Assembly (NCBI GenBank): GCA_900546265.1
Contig: URCA01000046.1
Location: forward strand, 1-24,310
DNA: 24,310 bases
Direction of reading: 5' to 3'
Origin: an uncultured Oscillospiraceae bacterium
GTDB taxonomy: Bacteria > Bacillota > Clostridia > Oscillospirales > Acutalibacteraceae
The notes under the pieces were generated by a model. That model did no database searches. It was not told the origin of the DNA and worked only from the letters and a program-made list of their open reading frames with translations. A program made the position numbers and the translations under genes. Positions 21,301-24,310 of the stretch are shown here, one piece after another. Position 1 is the first letter of the stretch. Every line of letters starts with the position of its first letter.

Positions 21301-22928
21301 ATATCGCCAAGCCCCGGCACATAGGTCTTTTGCGTGCTGCCGTCCACATCCATGACGTCGCCGACATACACCTGCAACTCCTGCCCGCTGGTGTTGCGGA
21401 CGGTGGTTTCGATCTCGGCATAGGGCTTGCCGCTCTCCAGGGTAAGGATTTGCTCTATCACACCCTCCTCGGCATCGGGGGCGTTGGCCAGATCGTGATG
21501 GTAGACGCCGGTGGCTTTCAGCACAATTTTGCTGGTGGACTGGGACACCACTTCCAGACTGTCAAACCGGGTATCCAGCTGCGCCCAGGAATCGCCCGGA
21601 AGCGTACCGCCCTGGCTGGTTTCCTGATGAGGCTTAACGTCTGTAACCCAGCTGGTGAAGATCCAGTCCATGACATCCGACTTGCCATTGGCGGCGATGT
21701 CCAGAATACGGCCCGCGGAGGAATCCTTCAGCTGGCTGTCCTTGGTTAACCCGGCAATCGACATGGTCAGCGTTTCGTTTTCCAGGGTGTAATCGCCAGG
21801 CTTGCATTCCACCAGGCCGCCGAAAGACTGCATACTGGTGGTGGTAAGGATGCGGGTGCCAGTCATGGAGTCCAAGATGATGTCCGCACGGGGATCCGCC
21901 TGGGTGTTCAGATCCACCGACTGGGAGCTTTGCGCATAGCCGGGGATGGAGGCGGTCAGGGTATAGACGTCTTTTTCCACACGGAGGGAATAGTTGCCGT
22001 CCGCATCCGTGATAGCTGTTCCCGCGCTTTCTCCCGCGTGCTCCCCTGTCGCATACTGGCAGGTGATGTCCACATTTTTAATCGGATTGCCGTCCATATC
22101 GGTGACGGTGCCGTTGATTACACCGTAATCATCGATATCCACTTCTCCGCGGACAACCTTAGCCCAGAAAGCGGCTTCGGCATACGGCTCGCCGACGCCG
22201 CCCGGCTGGTGCGGCAGATGGTAGAAGGTCAGGGTTTTGCTTTCACCAACTTCCAGGGAAGCATCGTACCAGATACCAAAAATGTAACCATCGTTTACCA
22301 GCCCGCTGGGAACCGCATCCGCCTCGTCCCACAGGATCGCATGGGCGGTGTTGCCGGTATACTTGCTGGCATAGCCTTCAAACATATAGTTTTCCGTCCA
22401 CTCGTGGTTTGTCAGAACGGTGTTGATGGTAGAGGTGGTCCAGCCCACGCCCGGAACATAGGTGTCGTCCTCGTTGGATTCATCCGGATCGACCAAATAC
22501 TCAAAATAGCCGGTATAGTCCTCTGCACCGGTGTTGGTCAGTTTCACCTGCATCTGAATGAGAGGCGTGTTCTCCAGGATGGAGTAGGTAACCTCCCCCT
22601 GGATGGAGGGCGCGGCTTCGGAAGCGCCCTTTCCGACAACGGTGTTTCCTTTCACTTCCAGTTCGTTAAGATCAAACGCTTTTTTGCCCGTCTGCCAGGT
22701 CCCGTTCATTTTGGATGAGAGAACAAACTGCGTCCAGTCCAGGTTTTCCCGCTTGGCTTCCTGGGTCACCGCATCCATAATTGCGCCGTTGGACATCGGG
22801 CCTTGTTTGTCGTTAGGCGCTTTCGTTGTGCCAATCAGGGCCTTGATATACTGATTTTCCAGGTAGTAGTAATCCTGCCCGGCGATATAGTCGACAGCTT
22901 TGCTGCCGTACACGAAGCCAGGATCCAC
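18390..22928 (-). CDS. Sortase-anchored CehA/PHP-domain surface protein (body; signal peptide is out of frame)
   Basis: This 1512-residue body (numbered from GTG 22928) is a multi-domain surface protein. In order: an N-terminal beta-rich region; a carboxypeptidase-regulatory-like domain (about 268-355, INGTVTDMDGNPIKNVDI); another beta region; a CehA/McbA-type PHP metallohydrolase with metal-site motifs DNHTHSIHSDGKG (D744, H746, H748), YSTDHNK, VAHPNYPG, IEVWNGF and ANSDGHN (H922); an Ig-like domain (about 1170-1245); three FIVAR-type helical repeats (about 1254-1459); and a C-terminal sorting signal IPQTG (about 1474) with a membrane helix and basic tail. The PHP fold suggests a phosphoester or carbamate-type hydrolase, displayed on the cell wall; substrate unknown. 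GTG 22928 has no Shine-Dalgarno and cannot be the natural start: the signal peptide lies just upstream in another frame (22930-23058). Removing one A in the CAAAG run would join them as PDKASNVDPGF. Confidence 0.88.
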   Translation of the reverse strand: MDPGFVYGSKAVDYIAGQDYYYLENQYIKALIGTTKAPNDKQGPMSNGAIMDAVTQEAKRENLDWTQFVLSSKMNGTWQTGKKAFDLNELEVKGNTVVGKGASEAAPSIQGEVTYSILENTPLIQMQVKLTNTGAEDYTGYFEYLVDPDESNEDDTYVPGVGWTTSTINTVLTNHEWTENYMFEGYASKYTGNTAHAILWDEADAVPSGLVNDGYIFGIWYDASLEVGESKTLTFYHLPHQPGGVGEPYAEAAFWAKVVRGEVDIDDYGVINGTVTDMDGNPIKNVDITCQYATGEHAGESAGTAITDADGNYSLRVEKDVYTLTASIPGYAQSSQSVDLNTQADPRADIILDSMTGTRILTTTSMQSFGGLVECKPGDYTLENETLTMSIAGLTKDSQLKDSSAGRILDIAANGKSDVMDWIFTSWVTDVKPHQETSQGGTLPGDSWAQLDTRFDSLEVVSQSTSKIVLKATGVYHHDLANAPDAEEGVIEQILTLESGKPYAEIETTVRNTSGQELQVYVGDVMDVDGSTQKTYVPGLGDITAAYNSPVDEKPAQPWFTQYATSEPAAYSFLYEDGFDFRVFGSSNWMMGYAPVTLAADETFTYSRQLIVLDTEGYTQQPEAMVAYYNAYKYGMEARMDAYDGKVQKGDVFPVKVTVENSAGEPIRNVQVSLDLPYQMYCVGESEVIIPEVPAEGSETVEFQVLALEGGRGMIQADVRTADDVALSFSEGLSISGQGYYAGDNHTHSIHSDGKGTIRENVDSAYEDKLLNWLYSTDHNKISQGPDTVEETNRLAGNFISITGTEITSSGKGHALAYGVGTFVPEYRIGKEIDGKIWTWQDTIDQVNDNGGVFYVAHPNYPGLVFSDPYGIRDYVGIEVWNGFYHAIDPDKNVNTFAFDYWDNVNRRGEQKYFGIANSDGHNSAKMGDPYIKTEMDNLTYENVHEILANGSYYGSNGPEIRYNIEGVGMGETLTIKESGKADFNITAFDPNYDLVNVKLIKNVITGSADEGEAEIIFNKDLEGQGLKEFKTTLSLDVKAGEFYRIEVTSEQGTTGNGGKGEGQGLGFAFSNPIWIGSGAKSNAADIKEITYDGGQVIETVGNTMVIAAADTFSVDKLNVKVSKGATVSTEVIDAVDGELDTAAAVKITVTAEDGTKAVETVFLTKGEPGESTAEIVSFATTFVKTEEGKLPQMPETVEATYDDGSVKTVAVDWAEITGEMVANPGVFKVEGTVAGTAIKAEAFIQVVAAGNVEDIRGLLQETYSFALNLRTDGVTDSAKAFFEKAKAKAKAALDNPAATQDELTAAWDTLLEGIWGLGLYQADKTNLGLLIEKAESLVAEQDKYVATNWQKLLDALAAAKTVMNNGDAMAEDVATASKELLDAIHLQLYKADKAILENLIEKAEGMDLSGYTAESAAVLKTALSTAKTIYANAALSVNDQATVDKAAEALNEALNGLVKLSGGDTDGDGKEEPQIPQTGENQTGRIALGLAGISAAALFFGTGKRKANRKS

Positions 22929-22929
22929 A

Positions 22930-23058
22930 TTACTTTGCTTTGTCAGGCACCGTCGCTCCCCCGGCCGCGCTCACAGGCGCGGCAAGCGTCAGCAGCTGAA
23001 GGGCTGCCAAGCAGGCGGCCAGCACTTTGCCGCCTGTTTTATTGGGCGTCATTTTCAC
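22930..23058 (-). pseudogene. Signal-peptide fragment of the surface protein, cut off by a frameshift
   Basis: Forty-two codons starting at GTG 23058, which AGGAGG precedes by eight bases (in-frame ATG 23052 is the alternative). The product has a classic secretion signal: basic start KTGGK, hydrophobic core VLAACLAALQLLTLAAP and cleavage after VSA, then GGATVPDKAK and stop TAA. The large body begins one base out of frame immediately after. A +1 shift here does not match a known recoding site, so a one-base insertion, real or from sequencing, is the best reading. Confidence 0.8.
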
Positions 23059-23091
23059 TTGTTCATCCTCCTTTATGTGTTTGCATCTACC

Positions 23092-23120
23092 ATAGTAATG
23101 AAAGGGCCAAGGAGCAACAA
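23092..23120 (-). promoter_or_regulatory. Probable promoter of the surface-protein gene
   Basis: On the minus strand TTGTTG (23120-23115) and TACTAT (23097-23092), 17-base spacer, placed about 35 bases before the Shine-Dalgarno AAAGGAGG. Confidence 0.5.
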
Positions 23121-23182
23121 GGCAGTTTGCGTTAAGCTTACTTTAAACTTTGGTAAACTACCTTCCGATGCTCGAGGAAATG

Positions 23183-23191
23183 TGCTATTCT
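23183..23191 (+). promoter_or_regulatory. Probable extended -10 promoter of the lipoprotein gene
   Basis: TGC followed by TATTCT (23186-23191), with a poor -35. Transcription would start near 23198, about 37 bases before ATG 23235. A 4-codon frame ATG AAA CAA CTA TGA (23224-23238) overlaps the start as ATGA. Confidence 0.4.
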
Positions 23192-23234
23192 CAATCATGG
23201 TAAAAATAAGAGGTGCTGGAAGGATGAAACAACT

Positions 23235-24233
23235 ATGAAACACAGCTATAAAAGGTTTTTGGCCATGGCTTTTTCTACCGTTGTATGGAGCGCGGCACTC
23301 TGCGGCTGCCACAGCAAAGCGCCCGTATCGGATAGCTCCGCAGCCTCTTCGCAGATGGTGGAACAAGGATGCATAGGTATCTATTCCTCCTTCCCCACCC
23401 TGCCGGTGCGGGAGTATCCGGAGTATATGAGCGCCGGCTATTCCTGCAAGATACAGGAATTTTCGCAGTATGCGCAGCCCCTTGAGGCGCTGACAGCCGG
23501 GAAGGTGGATATCTGTGTGGCGGCGCTTCCTTCTGTGCTGCAGGCGCAGCTGGATGGACACACCGTGAAAATCCTGTGCAATTTTTATCAAAAGGGCTCC
23601 GCCGTTGTGACAGCGGCAACGAAGGGAATAGACTCGATTGAAAAGCTGGCCGGAAAAACCGTCGGGTATACGGACGGAACCATGGAATATGCGCAGCTGC
23701 GGGCGGACCTATATAACCGGCAGATGGATGCAAACGCCATCACCTGGAAGGAGATGGCGCCGTTACAGCTCAACGCCGCCCTGAAGGCGGGAACAATCGA
23801 CGCGTACTGCGGCGATGCGGCGCTGGCCGGCACGGCCTTCATGCAGGGTTATGGGAAAATTCTGGCCTATCCCTATGCCGATGATCTGGGTTACGGCAAT
23901 CTGGTTCTCGTGACCACCGAAGCTAAAATTCAGGAAAAGCGGGCCTGGCTTCAAGAAATGGTCAATACCAACTATCAGGTTATGGAGATGGCAGCGCCGT
24001 TGGAGGATTTCGGCCTGTCCGCGGCGGCGGAGTTTGGCCTCGATTCACAGGGAATACTCCAGGAGCGGGACAATTATCAGTGGGTCTGGGATATGGAGGA
24101 AGAGTATGTCATGTTTACCCGGAATCTCTGCAATTACCTTGTCCAAATGGGGATTTTCCGATCTATTCCGGACATGAATACGCTGTTTGACTTTACATTT
24201 CTGGAAAACCGCAGCCAGGAATTTGTCCGGTGA
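23235..24233 (+). CDS. ABC transporter substrate-binding lipoprotein (NMT1/SsuA-type)
   Basis: The 332-residue protein is a secreted lipoprotein: a basic start (KHSYKR), a hydrophobic stretch and lipobox LCGC with the lipid-bearing cysteine at residue 25, then a Ser-rich linker. The mature part has the type 2 periplasmic-binding fold of NMT1/TauA/SsuA proteins: GCIGIYSSFPTLPVREYPEY, ALTAGKVDICVAALPSVLQA, a KLAGKTVGYTDGT segment, LNAALKAGTIDAYCGDAALA and LVLVTTEAKIQEKRAWLQEM. Relatives capture sulfonates, nitrate, pyrimidine precursors or similar; the ligand here cannot be read from sequence. AAGGA lies about eleven bases before the ATG. It is divergent from the surface-protein gene; a permease and ATPase would be expected to the right, beyond the window. 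A 24261-24287 hairpin follows it, so they may not directly follow. Confidence 0.88.
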   Translation: MKHSYKRFLAMAFSTVVWSAALCGCHSKAPVSDSSAASSQMVEQGCIGIYSSFPTLPVREYPEYMSAGYSCKIQEFSQYAQPLEALTAGKVDICVAALPSVLQAQLDGHTVKILCNFYQKGSAVVTAATKGIDSIEKLAGKTVGYTDGTMEYAQLRADLYNRQMDANAITWKEMAPLQLNAALKAGTIDAYCGDAALAGTAFMQGYGKILAYPYADDLGYGNLVLVTTEAKIQEKRAWLQEMVNTNYQVMEMAAPLEDFGLSAAAEFGLDSQGILQERDNYQWVWDMEEEYVMFTRNLCNYLVQMGIFRSIPDMNTLFDFTFLENRSQEFVR

Positions 24234-24260
24234 TGGCGGCCGGCGGATTGGTATAACAGT

Positions 24261-24306
24261 CATGACCACCCGTAAAACGGGTGGCATGAAGGAGCCCTAG
24301 AAGGGC
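24261..24306. repeat. Palindromes at the window's right edge
   Basis: CCACCCGT-AAA-ACGGGTGG (24266-24284), flanked by CAT/ATG, followed by a second small hairpin GCCC-TAGAA-GGGC (24294-24306). No T-run follows. Such paired subterminal palindromes can mark the end of an IS200/IS605-type element, but no transposase is inside the window, so this is only a possibility. Confidence 0.35.
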
Positions 24307-24310
24307 ATAG

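Noticed and set aside
22926..22945. Programmed +1 frameshift joining signal peptide and surface-protein body
   Set aside because: The sequence GCA AAG TAA TGT offers no slippery re-pairing for AAG in the +1 frame and no prfB-like stimulator; a one-base insertion or error is simpler.

Overview
The window looks like chromosome from a spore-forming, fairly GC-rich member of the Clostridia, of the gut Oscillospiraceae/Ruminococcaceae kind. Reasons: a CotF-type spore coat gene, a DUF1540 gene, a PduL phosphotransacylase, an rny-ymdB pair, SbcCD, a phasin-like/ABC1-kinase pair and a sortase-anchored surface protein, with sigma-A style promoters and many strong intrinsic terminators. The genus is inference; there is no rRNA here.

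Layout. 1-1970: a terminator, family-4 uracil-DNA glycosylase (minus), PduL (plus, clean promoter and terminator) and a small Cys-rich DUF1540 protein. 2016-3065: an AT-rich island holding only HTH regulators, two of them divergent around a pair of matching palindromic operators, followed by a third short HTH_26-type regulator. 3133-5917: a GH127 beta-L-arabinofuranosidase-type enzyme divergent from an AraC-family regulator, with facing promoters in about 120 bp. 5981-11600 (all minus): a GT2 glycosyltransferase, a small unknown protein, then sbcD-sbcC overlapping by ATGA. 11807-12119: an imperfect tandem repeat in which each unit starts with an extended -10 promoter element and carries hairpins. 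12178-13898: a phasin-like protein and an ABC1/UbiB kinase whose C-terminal third has an internal deletion and frameshift. 14024-16931: a strong promoter, a long structured-looking leader of about 450 nt, RNase Y, then a YmdB-type phosphoesterase. 16977-17416: a two-gene spore coat operon (minus). 17615-17689: tRNA-Gly(CCC). 17746-18389: a gene-free stretch full of hairpins and terminators. 18390-23058 (minus): a very large surface protein (carboxypeptidase-regulatory-like domain, CehA/PHP metallohydrolase, Ig-like domain, FIVAR repeats, IPQTG sorting signal) whose signal peptide is separated from the body by a +1 frameshift. 23235-24233: a divergent NMT1/SsuA-type substrate-binding lipoprotein whose transporter partners would lie beyond the window.

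Most genes are housekeeping or familiar accessory genes. I do not see a clear new multi-gene system. The best candidates for something undescribed are the tandem promoter/hairpin repeat upstream of the phasin gene, where two copies of the core hairpin differ by a compensatory base-pair change; the orphan divergent HTH switch; and the long rny leader. Two probable gene lesions (ABC1 kinase, surface protein) should be checked as real mutations versus assembly errors.
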